A stretch of DNA of 64,000 nt from Paraglaciecola psychrophila 170 (lineage in GTDB: Bacteria; Pseudomonadota; Gammaproteobacteria; Enterobacterales; Alteromonadaceae): positions 434,001-498,000 of the forward strand of contig NC_020514.1 in assembly GCF_000347635.1 (NCBI RefSeq), read 5' to 3'. Within the stretch, counting starts at the first letter, position 1, and every line of letters begins with the position of its first letter. Position numbers and translations under genes: made by a program. This document shows, piece after piece, positions 30,238 to 39,073 of the stretch. A model generated the notes under the pieces. The model searched no databases. It saw only the letters and a list, made by a program, of their open reading frames with translations, and had not been told where the DNA came from.

Positions 30238-30990
30238 TTAGATTTTCTTTTCTAGTCGATGAATTGAAGTACTTATTTGACCATTTTCCTGCAGATTAAT
30301 CACCCTATAACCTGGCATTAAATCAGTTGTAGCAAAATACTCCTTGTTTGCAAACTGCCAACAGGTAGAGGGACAAGCTAAATATAAACACTGGTCTCTA
30401 TACTGCTCAATCGCCATATGGATATGCCCGTATACGACCGCTCGTACAGACTTATGCTCTGTTACAACCGCATTAAAGTTTTGGCGGTTTGTCCATTCAT
30501 GTTTGTCCATCCAGCCACCACAGGGAATAGGATGGTGATGAGCTGCTATCAAGTGGTAATCGTTTGGGTGCAGGCTTAAATATTTGCTTAAAAAAGTCAG
30601 GCTAACCTCTGATATTTGACCAATAGTATGTTGCTGTTGGGTGTCTAATAAATGTATATGCCATCGATTAGGTAAAACTAACCGTGGATTAATCAACCAC
30701 AGATACTCGTTAAGAATATTTGCCTTTAACTCCGATTGGTCGTCATGGTTGCCAGGGATAACAGCAATTTGGCAGTCCATTTTTGATTCCTGAATTAGCT
30801 TAGAAAAATGTTGGTAACTTTCTCCTGAGCCATCACCAGTTATGTCACCTGTCACTAACAATACATCTGGCTGATGTACTTTGACCTCAGCCAGTATGCG
30901 TTTTAAGCTTCGAAAAGGGTTGACGTTGTTGTAGCCATTCTTTTGAGGGTCAGTAAATAAATGACAATCCGAAATTTGTATAATTTTCAT
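30238..30990 (-). CDS. cpdA: 3',5'-cyclic-AMP phosphodiesterase
   Basis: A 250-residue calcineurin-like metallophosphoesterase that hydrolyses cAMP and so tunes CRP activity. The metal-binding blocks are all visible: ISDCHL, LVTGDITGDGS, PGNHDDQ, IAAHHHPIPCGG and YGHIHMAIEQ. It is 2 bases from yqiA and 11 from the DUF1249 gene, so it is inside an operon. Confidence 0.94.
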   Translation of the reverse strand: MKIIQISDCHLFTDPQKNGYNNVNPFRSLKRILAEVKVHQPDVLLVTGDITGDGSGESYQHFSKLIQESKMDCQIAVIPGNHDDQSELKANILNEYLWLINPRLVLPNRWHIHLLDTQQQHTIGQISEVSLTFLSKYLSLHPNDYHLIAAHHHPIPCGGWMDKHEWTNRQNFNAVVTEHKSVRAVVYGHIHMAIEQYRDQCLYLACPSTCWQFANKEYFATTDLMPGYRVINLQENGQISTSIHRLEKKI

Positions 30991-31001
30991 GGTTTTACAA
31001 A

Positions 31002-31463
31002 TTAGGCTTCAGAAGAATGTAGGTGTTTACTTTGTGTTAAACAAAATTGCACCCATTCAGCCAAGAATAAATTAACCATCTCTTTTTCGTTTTTCTGATA
31101 CATCTTGGTATTCGGGTACTGATAACTTGGCTTCAGAGAGCCGATATTCTGTGCGCTTATCACTTCTGCCATTTTGGCATCGTGATATAGCCTCACTTGA
31201 ACTACTGGACGTAAAAACTCATATTTTATTTGACCTATTTGATCTATTTGACTTTTTTGTGACATTTCTAAGGTGCTTGTGTAGCGGCTACAATCGATGA
31301 TTTTAATGGTGTACTGTAAACTAGCATTCACACGAAACTGATATTCTAAATCTTCTGTATCGCAATCAGGAAGCAACCTTAATAAACGTCCATAGTTAAC
31401 TTCACACACCTGGTGCATGTTGGCTAACTTAGGAACGTATTTTCGACCTATCTCTTTAGTCAT
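31002..31463 (-). CDS. yqiB: DUF1249 family protein (YqiB)
   Basis: A 153-residue cytoplasmic protein of the DUF1249/YqiB family with the conserved pattern VPKLANMHQVCEVNYGRLLRLLPD and EVKLYHDAKMAEV-like VRLYHDAKMAEVIS. The function is unknown. Its start overlaps the end of nudF by 8 bases, the usual tight coupling in nudF-yqiB-cpdA operons. Confidence 0.9.
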   Translation of the reverse strand: MTKEIGRKYVPKLANMHQVCEVNYGRLLRLLPDCDTEDLEYQFRVNASLQYTIKIIDCSRYTSTLEMSQKSQIDQIGQIKYEFLRPVVQVRLYHDAKMAEVISAQNIGSLKPSYQYPNTKMYQKNEKEMVNLFLAEWVQFCLTQSKHLHSSEA

Positions 31464-32091
31464 GTGACCATTTTTCCAATACCTGTTGTTTATTCATAGC
31501 AAACCACTGCAAAGCAATAAGTGAAGCAGCATTATCGATTTTACCTTCGTTTATCCAATCAAGTGCTACTGATGAAGGCACTCGGTGCACTAAAATATCT
31601 TCACTTTCATATTCTAACCCATGCACACCTTTAGCATCACTTGCATCTACCAAACCTATGTAGATATGTAAGCGTTCAGTGGTACCACCCGGACTTGACA
31701 AATAGCTCAAGGCTTTGTGTAACTTTTTTATGTCAAGCCCAGCTTCTTCTTTCGCCTCTCGCAGACATACGTCTTCAGGCGTCTCGCCTTCATCAATAAT
31801 ACCTGCCACAACCTCAAGTAACCAAGGGGAAGATGAGGTCGGGATTGCGCCAATACGCACTTGCTCAATCATTACGAATTCATCTAATACCGGGTCGTAT
31901 GGCAGGACTGCAATGGCATGGCCTCGTTCAAAAACCTCTCGGACGACGACATCGCTCCAGCCACCTTCAAACAATTTATGTTTAAAAGCGTATTTAACCA
32001 TTTTAAAGAAACCTTGGTATAACGTTTCCTTGCTTAATATTTTTATATCTTCAACTGAAAATTGTTGAATTTTTTGCTGACCTTTTTGCAA
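31456..32091 (-). CDS. nudF: ADP-ribose pyrophosphatase (Nudix hydrolase)
   Basis: A 211-residue Nudix hydrolase that cleaves ADP-ribose to AMP and ribose-5-phosphate. The Nudix box reads GIIDEGETPEDVCLREAKEE followed by AGL. The NudF-typical upstream domain has VVREVFERGHAIAVLPYD. It is the first gene of the nudF-yqiB-cpdA-yqiA-parE block and diverges from tolC across about 285 bases, as in E. coli. Confidence 0.93.
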   Translation of the reverse strand: MQKGQQKIQQFSVEDIKILSKETLYQGFFKMVKYAFKHKLFEGGWSDVVVREVFERGHAIAVLPYDPVLDEFVMIEQVRIGAIPTSSSPWLLEVVAGIIDEGETPEDVCLREAKEEAGLDIKKLHKALSYLSSPGGTTERLHIYIGLVDASDAKGVHGLEYESEDILVHRVPSSVALDWINEGKIDNAASLIALQWFAMNKQQVLEKWSHD

Positions 32092-32376
32092 ACTTTTCTC
32101 CGATTATTAGAGTATTAACCTCTGGGTTGTACAGAGCATAACTAAACGTTTAAAAACATAAGACTAGCATAACGAGGTTTCACATGCTGTGCGCTTAAGG
32201 TCTGTTAATTCATAATATTCTGTTACACTTGAAGCCTTGGTGTTACCACAAAGCATTGTTACTTAACACTTGATTTGCTTAGACTTTACCCATACATATA
32301 AATTTGATATCTGACATTGCGTACCTTGTATAGAGTACATGGCTAAGATCAGATCAAGAACCACAAAGGACTACCA

Positions 32377-33759
32377 ATGAAAAAAATATTTTTGTCGTCG
32401 ATGATCTGCATAGGGACCAGCATGGGGCTTTCTACATCAGTATCTGCAGATGATCTGTACCAAGTTTATCAAATGGCAGTTGAAAAAGATCCCACTACTA
32501 ACCGTGCTAAAGCTGACAGAGATGCTGCTTTTGAAGGAATATCTATAAGTCGAGCAAGATTATTACCTCAAGTTTCAGGCTCTGTTAGTTATACAGATAG
32601 CACATTAGAACAATTCGACTTTCAGCCAGCACCCGAAACTGCCCCGGTAGGAACGCCACCTTTTATAAAAATAGTTGAAAGTGATTCGAAGAACATAGGT
32701 TTAGGTTTAAATTTGAGCTTGTCTATTTACGATAGACAAAATTGGGTGGCTTTATCACGTGCTGAGAAAGTAGCCCATCAAAGTGACACGAGTTATGCGT
32801 TGTCTAAACAAGATTTGATTATTAGGACAACTGATGCTTACTTAGCAATATTGCGGGCCAAGGATAGCCTGATTTTTGTTCAAGCCGAAAAACGCGCCAT
32901 TGAACGCCAATTAGAACAAACCAAACAACGATTTAATGTCGGGTTAACTGCCATTACCGATGTACATGAAGCCCAGGCCAACTTTGATAATACTGTGGCT
33001 CAAGAAATAATTACAGAGAACGTAGTTGAATTACGCTTAGAACAAATGCGTGAAATTACTGGAAAGTATCACGATAAATTATCTGTTCTGAATACAGAAA
33101 ATTTTAGTGCTACTCGCCCTTCGCCAGAAGGCGTAGATAATTGGTTAAAAATTGCGGAACAAAAAAATCTTGAGCTTATGGTCAGAAGTTTTTCAAAAGA
33201 CATCGCAAAAGACGACATTGCGTCAGCTAAAGCGGGGCATTATCCAACGCTTTCGTTGAGCGGTAGTTATGGTAGAAACGATACCGAGATAAACGGTAAC
33301 AGTAACTTTCCAGCCAGAGACAATAACTCAATAGGTTTGAATTTAAGTGTTCCAATATACTCTGGTGGCGCAGTAAGCGCCCAGACTGCCCAAGCTAGAT
33401 ATCGTTTTGTGGCGGCAAGTGAAGACTTAGAACTGGCTTACCGTTCTACCGTTCGTTCAGTGCGCTCTGCATACAATGATGTGATTGCTTCTACATCGAC
33501 TATTCGTGCTTTGCAACAAGCTGTTGTTTCAGCAGACAGCGCATTAAAAGCCACTGAAGCGGGTTTCGATGTAGGAACTAGAACGATAGTAGACGTGTTA
33601 AACAGCACCAGAAACCAGTTTGACGCTAGGCAGCGACTGGCTAGTGCTCGTTATGACTTTATCAGTGCAATATTGGATTTGAAACGTGCATCAGGAAATC
33701 TAACCGAACAAGATTTAGTCGATATCAATCGTGGACTGATACCTGCTAAAGTTGGCTAA
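32377..33759 (+). CDS. tolC: Outer-membrane efflux channel TolC
   Basis: A 460-residue outer-membrane factor with a signal peptide ending SVSADD and two OEP repeats. Each repeat combines beta strands (SGSVSYTDS, LNLSLSIYDRQNW; LSLSGSYGRND, LNLSVPIYSGG) and long coiled-coil helices. It forms the exit duct for RND and type I systems and could serve the pump at 55.3-59.6 kb and the ABC exporter region. The start at ATG 32377 follows AAAGGA. It sits divergent from nudF, the conserved location. Confidence 0.95.
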   Translation: MKKIFLSSMICIGTSMGLSTSVSADDLYQVYQMAVEKDPTTNRAKADRDAAFEGISISRARLLPQVSGSVSYTDSTLEQFDFQPAPETAPVGTPPFIKIVESDSKNIGLGLNLSLSIYDRQNWVALSRAEKVAHQSDTSYALSKQDLIIRTTDAYLAILRAKDSLIFVQAEKRAIERQLEQTKQRFNVGLTAITDVHEAQANFDNTVAQEIITENVVELRLEQMREITGKYHDKLSVLNTENFSATRPSPEGVDNWLKIAEQKNLELMVRSFSKDIAKDDIASAKAGHYPTLSLSGSYGRNDTEINGNSNFPARDNNSIGLNLSVPIYSGGAVSAQTAQARYRFVAASEDLELAYRSTVRSVRSAYNDVIASTSTIRALQQAVVSADSALKATEAGFDVGTRTIVDVLNSTRNQFDARQRLASARYDFISAILDLKRASGNLTEQDLVDINRGLIPAKVG

Positions 33760-33778
33760 TCATAATCAGTATGTTTCC

Positions 33779-33810
33779 GAGGGCAGCTTTTGCTGCCCTT
33801 TTTTATTTTT
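33779..33810 (+). terminator. Rho-independent terminator after tolC
   Basis: A perfect GGGCAGC/GCTGCCC stem with a TTTT loop is followed by a run of T. It begins about 20 bases past the tolC stop codon. Confidence 0.92.
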
Positions 33811-33997
33811 CTATTAAACGTTCCTAATATAAGAAAATAATCAATAACCCCTGACTGTTTTATCATTTGTTATGCATTTATATTCAACGGCGTTAAGACA
33901 TTACACACCAAAAGAAATATTGATAATGGATTGACAGCCAAGTTCAATTGAATACTCTAGCGCTAATTTTATTATTTTTTGAGACCTATTTCCCAAT

Positions 33998-34813
33998 ATG
34001 AAAGCTTCGACCCTACAAGCCAAATTTATTCAAATTCGCTCAAACAAATTATTCGAAACTTTTGTAGTGACCGTTATTATTTTTTCTGCGTTACTGGTAG
34101 GGGTTAAAACCTATGAAATATCAGGCACTATGTACAGTATGGCTAAGTTTCTTGATTGGTTTATTAGCGCTTTTTTTCTGACTGAAATTACCATCCGGTT
34201 TTTGGCTGAACATCGTAAGCGAGATTTTTTCAAAAGCTTCTGGAATCTCTTTGATACTCTGATTGTTATCATCAGCTTGATCCCTGCAGATGATACTGAG
34301 TTGGCATTGGTTGCAAGGCTAGTCAGGGTCTTTAGAGTGCTCAGAATGATTTCTATCATCCCTGAACTCAGAATTTTATTAGTATCGTTAATAAAAGCGT
34401 TGCCACAACTTGGTTATGTGATGTTGCTGATGTTTATTATCTTTTATATCTATGCTGCTGTGGGCAGTACATTGTTCGCCACTATTAACCCGGATTTATG
34501 GGGTAATATCATTATCTCACTGCTGACCCTTTTCAGAGTTATGACCTTTGAGGATTGGACCGATGTTATGTACGAAACAATGGAAGTTTACCCCTTAAGC
34601 TGGATATTCTATCTGAGCTTTATTTTCTTCACCGCTTTTGCTTTTTTAAATATGGTAATTGGCATTGTGGTGAATGTTATGGAGCAAGAAAATGCGAATG
34701 CTCGTGCTGAAGCATTGGAAGAAGAGGGTGAACCAAGTCTTAAAGAAATATCCCAGCAAATATCTCAATTACAATTGCAGATGTTATCTATGAACGACAG
34801 AAAAGATGCTTAA
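33998..34813 (+). CDS. Bacterial voltage-gated cation channel (NaChBac-like)
   Basis: A 271-residue single-repeat ion channel with six membrane segments. S4 carries four arginines three residues apart (Arg107, 110, 113, 116). The pore loop TLFRVMTFEDWTDVM (about 177-191) follows S5, and S6 is FLNMVIGIVVNVMEQ. The protein ends in a predicted coiled coil (LKEISQQISQLQLQML) that would assemble tetramers. The selectivity filter TFEDW differs from the classic bacterial TLESW and is more acidic, so Na+ versus Ca2+ preference is open. It stands alone between tolC and hemH. Confidence 0.9.
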   Translation: MKASTLQAKFIQIRSNKLFETFVVTVIIFSALLVGVKTYEISGTMYSMAKFLDWFISAFFLTEITIRFLAEHRKRDFFKSFWNLFDTLIVIISLIPADDTELALVARLVRVFRVLRMISIIPELRILLVSLIKALPQLGYVMLLMFIIFYIYAAVGSTLFATINPDLWGNIIISLLTLFRVMTFEDWTDVMYETMEVYPLSWIFYLSFIFFTAFAFLNMVIGIVVNVMEQENANARAEALEEEGEPSLKEISQQISQLQLQMLSMNDRKDA

Positions 34814-35076
34814 AATTGGTTGTATTAAGTGTTAAATTTCGCTGAATACAAATACATCCATTAGATGTTTAGGTGACATACAAACATTGTATATTTTGAC
34901 CAAACACAGATGTTTTAAATCGTAATATGTTTAAAATTTTTTCATCAAACATATAAGCAAAACTGACTAATATGTTGATTTTTAACAACACTAGTCCAAA
35001 ATAGCGATATTAGCGTAGGTATATTGTGTGCAGCAAATATGCTTTTATCCTTACATAACATCACCAAGAGTTTTTC

Positions 35077-36159
35077 ATGAAATACCAAGGTAGTCCTACT
35101 TTTACCCATAGCCAAATCGATAAAGTCGGCGTGTTAGTCACAAATCTGGGTACACCCGATGCGCCTAAAAAGACTGAACTAAAACGTTATTTAAAGGAAT
35201 TTTTATCTGATCCACGAGTAGTGGAAGTGCCAAGATTACTGTGGTGGATGATTTTAAATCTAGTGATACTGAATATTCGACCTAAACGTTCGGCCAAGGC
35301 TTACGAAACTGTTTGGACTGAGCGCGGCTCACCGCTTTTGTATCACACTCAAGACCAGGCTAATGCTTTGCGAGATAAATTGAAACAGCAGTATGGCGAC
35401 AATGTAGTGGTAGAATTTGCCATGCGTTATGGTTCGCCTTCGGTTGATTCAGTGGTCGACAAGATGTTACATCAGGGTGTAAGGAAATTAGTTGTATTGC
35501 CCTTATATCCTCAATATTGTGCCTCAACTACTGGCTCGACCTTTGATGCGATTGCCCAAAGTTTTAGTAAAAGACGTTGGATCCCAGAGTTGCGCTTTGT
35601 TACACATTATCATGACAATGCAGATTATATAAAAGCAGTGGCAGACAAAATTAAAGCTCATTGGGACAAACATGGTAAAGCGGATAAATTAATCTTTAGC
35701 TATCACGGTATTCCTAAGCGCTACTTATTAAATGGTGACCCTTATCACTGTGAATGCCACAAAACTTCAAGGCTTATCGCTGAAGCCTTAGGTCTAAACG
35801 ATAAAGAACACTTTACTAGTTTCCAATCTCGTTTTGGTCGAGAAGAATGGTTAAAACCTTATACTGATGAATCACTTAAGGCATTTCCAGAGAAAGGGGT
35901 TAAATCCGTGCAAGTTGTTTGCCCAGGATTTGCTGCTGATTGTTTAGAAACGATTGAAGAAATTGGTGAAGAAAATCGTGATTATTTTCTTGAAGCGGGT
36001 GGGGATCGTTATGAATATATTGCTGCTTTAAATACAGATGAAACACATATTCAAGCGCTTACGAAATTGCTGGAGTCACAATTACAAGGTTGGGTAATGC
36101 CAACAGAAAGTACTGAACTGCGAAACGCATTAGCTAGAGCTAAAGGCGCTGAGAAATAA
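35077..36159 (+). CDS. hemH: Ferrochelatase
   Basis: A 360-residue enzyme that inserts Fe2+ into protoporphyrin IX, the last step of haem synthesis. Conserved elements include VLVTNLGTPDAP, PLYPQYCASTTGST, the catalytic-His region FSYHGIPKRYL and CPGFAADCLETIEEI. Three cysteines lie in the YHCECHKTS segment and the CPGFAADC region. It is preceded by an AT-rich spacer and followed by a long hairpin. Confidence 0.95.
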   Translation: MKYQGSPTFTHSQIDKVGVLVTNLGTPDAPKKTELKRYLKEFLSDPRVVEVPRLLWWMILNLVILNIRPKRSAKAYETVWTERGSPLLYHTQDQANALRDKLKQQYGDNVVVEFAMRYGSPSVDSVVDKMLHQGVRKLVVLPLYPQYCASTTGSTFDAIAQSFSKRRWIPELRFVTHYHDNADYIKAVADKIKAHWDKHGKADKLIFSYHGIPKRYLLNGDPYHCECHKTSRLIAEALGLNDKEHFTSFQSRFGREEWLKPYTDESLKAFPEKGVKSVQVVCPGFAADCLETIEEIGEENRDYFLEAGGDRYEYIAALNTDETHIQALTKLLESQLQGWVMPTESTELRNALARAKGAEK

Positions 36160-36197
36160 ATAGACTCAGATTTGCTAAACGTCATACAGGACCGATA

Positions 36198-36244
36198 GGC
36201 AAACTGTTAACATAAACTCAACATCTTTATGTTAACAGCTTGCC
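36198..36244 (+). terminator. Long hairpin after hemH
   Basis: The arms GGCAAACTGTTAACATA and TATGTTAACAGCTTGCC pair over 17 bases with one mismatch around a 13-base loop. There is no T run after it, so it is an imperfect intrinsic terminator. It may instead stabilise the hemH 3' end or bind a protein. Confidence 0.5.
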
Positions 36245-36290
36245 ACAAGTACATAATTATAGAGTACTTATTAGATAATAATCAGAAAAG

Positions 36291-36340
36291 CCGCGCAGCC
36301 CTTCATGGGTGGACAACGCGGATGCAGAACGGGAACTTCT
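36291..36340 (+). promoter_or_regulatory. Structured, GC-rich leader before the DUF819 gene
   Basis: The 50 bases just before the ATG at 36341 are much more GC-rich than the surrounding spacer. They can fold as CCGCG (36291-36295) with CGCGG (36317-36321), enclosing CCC/GGG around a TTCAT loop. Single-stranded GGACAA and AGAACGGGAACTT follow, and the latter could hold or mask the ribosome site. This looks like a cis-acting RNA, but I could not match it to a known riboswitch class. Confidence 0.4.
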
Positions 36341-37615
36341 ATGTCTACACAAAACCTCACTGACCAAGCTTTGGTTCATACTCCACTTTTTACTAATGAT
36401 GCGACCGTTATGGGCATTTTGGCAATATTATTGGGTTTAGTGTTTTACACTGCCAATAGCCAAGCTTCTTTTTGGCGTAAGTTTTATATGTTTGTGCCAT
36501 CGGTTTTACTTTGTTATTTCTTGCCTTCATTATTAAATACTTTTGGCTTAATCGATGGCGAGAACTCCCAGCTTTATTACGTGGCTTCTCGTTATCTACT
36601 GCCTGCCTGTCTAGTATTATTAACTATTAGTGTCGATTTAAAAGCGATTGCTAAGTTAGGCAGTAAAGCGATTATTTTATTTTTCACAGGTACCTTGGGT
36701 ATTGTGATCGGTGGGCCAATTGCTCTGCTTGTGGTGGCTTCTTTTTTCCCCGAGTTGCTAGGAGTTGATGGCCCCAACGCAGTTTGGCGAGGCATGACAA
36801 CCGTAGCAGGCAGTTGGATTGGTGGTAGTGCCAACCAAGTCGCTATGAAAGAAATTTATGGCGCTGGCGACCAAATGTTTTCTGCCATGGTGACGGTAGA
36901 CATCATAGTGGCGAATTTATGGATGGCTGTGCTGTTAATCATGGCGGCAAATGCGAAAGCCATTGATGCCAAAACGGGTGCTGATACCTCAGCAATCGAT
37001 GAACTTAAAGAAAAAGTAAAGAGTTTTGAGGCTAAACATTCTCGGATCCCCAGCTTAAATGACATTATGTTGATTGTAGCTGTTGGATTAGGCGTAACAG
37101 GTTTTGCTCATATGTTTGCTGATACTATTGCGCCGTATTTTGTCGAACACTTCCCTGAATCACAAAAGTTTAGTTTCCATAGTAAATTTTTCTGGATGAT
37201 TGTTTTTGCTAGCACGGTTGGCGTGGCACTGTCGTTCACTAAAGTAAGACAGCTAGAAGGAGCTGGCGCTTCAAAGATAGGCTCCGCTTTTCTATATATT
37301 TTAATTGCAACCATAGGCATGAAGATGGATGTGACTATGATTGCAGATCAGCCTTTATTTTTTGTGATTGGTGCAATTTGGATGTTAATCCATGCGTCGC
37401 TTATGTTGATTGTTGCTAAGTTAATCAAAGCGCCATTATTTTATATGGCGGTAGGTAGCCAAGCTAACGTTGGCGGTGCAGCTTCAGCTCCTATTGTGGC
37501 TTCTGCTTTTCATCCATCATTGGCACCTGTTGCGGTAATGTTAGCTGTATTTGGCTATACAGTGGGCACTTACATGGCTTGGTTCTGTGGGCAAATTTTG
37601 CAAAGTATTAACTGA
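36341..37615 (+). CDS. DUF819 family membrane protein
   Basis: A 424-residue integral membrane protein with about 11 helices. It fits the DUF819 family, a transporter-like family of unknown substrate: WRGMTTVAGSWIGGSANQVAMKE near the middle and QANVGGAASAPIVASAFHPSLAPV near the end are characteristic repeats. The start is the ATG at 36341 (MSTQNLTDQ). An in-frame ATG at 36305 would translate the structured leader. It is followed after 11 bases by the DUF4112 gene. Confidence 0.85.
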   Translation: MSTQNLTDQALVHTPLFTNDATVMGILAILLGLVFYTANSQASFWRKFYMFVPSVLLCYFLPSLLNTFGLIDGENSQLYYVASRYLLPACLVLLTISVDLKAIAKLGSKAIILFFTGTLGIVIGGPIALLVVASFFPELLGVDGPNAVWRGMTTVAGSWIGGSANQVAMKEIYGAGDQMFSAMVTVDIIVANLWMAVLLIMAANAKAIDAKTGADTSAIDELKEKVKSFEAKHSRIPSLNDIMLIVAVGLGVTGFAHMFADTIAPYFVEHFPESQKFSFHSKFFWMIVFASTVGVALSFTKVRQLEGAGASKIGSAFLYILIATIGMKMDVTMIADQPLFFVIGAIWMLIHASLMLIVAKLIKAPLFYMAVGSQANVGGAASAPIVASAFHPSLAPVAVMLAVFGYTVGTYMAWFCGQILQSIN

Positions 37616-37626
37616 GTACATAAATT

Positions 37627-38043
37627 ATGAATCAAACTCCCCAAGCACCTAAGGCATTGCTTAGGGCACAAAAGCTGGCTAATTTGACCGATAGTAAGGT
37701 GCGCATACCCTTCATAGGTGTTCGCCTGGGATTAGACTTTTTAATTGGTCTTATCCCGGTGATAGGTGATGTGATAATGGTCGGTGTATCTTTGAGCATT
37801 GTTGCTATGGCAAAAAGCATACAGGTGCCGCGAGCTTTAAGGCTCGCGATGCTAAAAAATATCGGTATTGATTTTCTGCTGGGCTTAATCCCGTTTGTGG
37901 GTGATGTGGTAGATTTATTTTATAAATCTAACCAAAAAAACGTGCGCATTATGGAAAAGTGGTGGGTTAGACAGAACCACCAACAAATCCAATCGAACAG
38001 CCAGCAAGCTGTTCAAGACTGGGAAAAGTCTCAGGACAGCTAG
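37627..38043 (+). CDS. DUF4112 family protein
   Basis: A 138-residue protein with the internal repeat typical of DUF4112: RLGLDFLIGLIPVIGDVIM and NIGIDFLLGLIPFVGDVVDL. Each repeat makes a short hydrophobic hairpin, so it is probably membrane-associated. The C-terminus is polar and Gln-rich. The function is unknown. Co-transcription with the DUF819 gene is likely from the 11-base spacing. Confidence 0.85.
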   Translation: MNQTPQAPKALLRAQKLANLTDSKVRIPFIGVRLGLDFLIGLIPVIGDVIMVGVSLSIVAMAKSIQVPRALRLAMLKNIGIDFLLGLIPFVGDVVDLFYKSNQKNVRIMEKWWVRQNHQQIQSNSQQAVQDWEKSQDS

Positions 38044-38050
38044 GTCTGAT

Positions 38051-38413
38051 TTACTCGGCAATGCTGCAAGACTTTAAATCTTCTAATTTGATAACCGCTA
38101 AACATGCCTTGTTGGTGGCGGATAGCACTACTTTAGGTGCGCAGTTGACATTGAATGCTTCTTGCCAACGGGCAGCACATAGACACCACTTATCTCCCGC
38201 TTTTAATCCTGCAAATTCATATTGTGGCATTGGCGTAGATAAATCATTACCTCTGGATTTTGAGAACGCCAGGAAATCTTCCGTCACCACTGCACATACA
38301 CTGTGATTTCCATGATCACTGGAAGGCACGTAACAAAAACCTTCACGAGTAAACCCGGTATTACCACAACAAAGTTTTAATGGTTGGTCTAATACATTTT
38401 TTTCATTTGGCAT
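38051..38413 (-). CDS. DUF2237 family protein
   Basis: A 120-residue protein of the DUF2237 family: LCCGNTGFTREGFC at the start, AVVTEDFLAFSKSRGNDLSTP in the middle, and GDKWCLCAARWQEAF with NCAPKVVLSATN near the end. The seven cysteines suggest metal or redox chemistry, but no function is established. It is convergent with the DUF4112 gene and marks the left border of the accessory region. Confidence 0.88.
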   Translation of the reverse strand: MPNEKNVLDQPLKLCCGNTGFTREGFCYVPSSDHGNHSVCAVVTEDFLAFSKSRGNDLSTPMPQYEFAGLKAGDKWCLCAARWQEAFNVNCAPKVVLSATNKACLAVIKLEDLKSCSIAE

Positions 38414-39073
38414 AGATACTCTTAGTTAATCTAATTGAGTTAATATAATGGCAGATTATACCAGTCTTTAGGTTTAGTAACGGACTTGATGAAATTAGCT
38501 ATGTAAATTGATGACACAACTTCACTACATCAGTACTTATGAAATGAAATTGTATCTTATTATTTGCTTAAATTTGTATTTAGCATTCGCGGCTTTAAGT
38601 CATGTCAAGGCTAACACAGCAACATATCTCTGTTGCTGTGTTGCAGACTTGCCTAATAAACTTACAGGCGGGTTTGAGCAAGCAGGGGACGGCGGGGCGA
38701 TTAGCTTTTCAATCGGTTATATACCGCTTATCCACTGAAAGCGGATATTTATCGCCCTGTTTACTAGCGAAAATCGAGCAGCGCCTAAGCTAATTCCGCT
38801 TGAATAAAAGCAATGTTAAAACTGGTTTGCACAATAGTGGGAGACACTTGTTTTGAATTCTGAATTACGTGAAAACGGTTGAGTAATAGACGAAAAACAA
38901 CCAACTTTCACTCCCTTAAGAATATGAAATAGATGTCAATATGGAAAATATAAGGCATCATGTATTTTGATTTTAGGAAAAATCACGATTTATTTTACTT
39001 ATACTGAAAGAAAAGTTGAAAGCTATTTCGTATAAGCATTTTAAACTTGTCACCTACTAACTTGAGTCAAGCA
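38414..39073. other. Gene-poor left border of the mobile-element island
   Basis: About 660 bases without a convincing gene. It holds a perfect 11-base hairpin (AACACAGCAAC, loop ATATCTCT) at 38613-38642, and a smaller one (CCGCTT/AAGCGG) near 38720-38740. The 230-base IS91-type end repeat at 38774-39004 completes it. The open frame covering 38602-38793 has no recognisable motif. Confidence 0.6.
38774..39004 (+). repeat. Diverged direct repeat, copy A (IS91-type element end)
   Basis: This stretch aligns along its whole length with 42888-43134. Shared blocks include TCGAGC, AATAAAAGC, CTGGTTTGCACAA, TGAATTA, CTCCCTTAAG and TGTATTTTGATTTTAGG. Copy B starts inside the last codons of an IS91-family transposase remnant, so copy A is an older solo end of the same kind of element. 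The two copies lie in the same orientation and enclose the ABC exporter genes and the REP-associated transposase. Confidence 0.8.

Noticed and set aside
36291..36340. Assignment of the DUF819 leader to a known riboswitch class (glutamine, guanidine, c-di-GMP)
   Set aside because: Only fragments resemble those consensus loops; the conserved cores do not line up.
38602..38793. A 63-codon open frame at the left edge of the island
   Set aside because: It begins in a hairpin, contains no recognisable motif, and its 3' end overlaps the element-end repeat. Probably chance.
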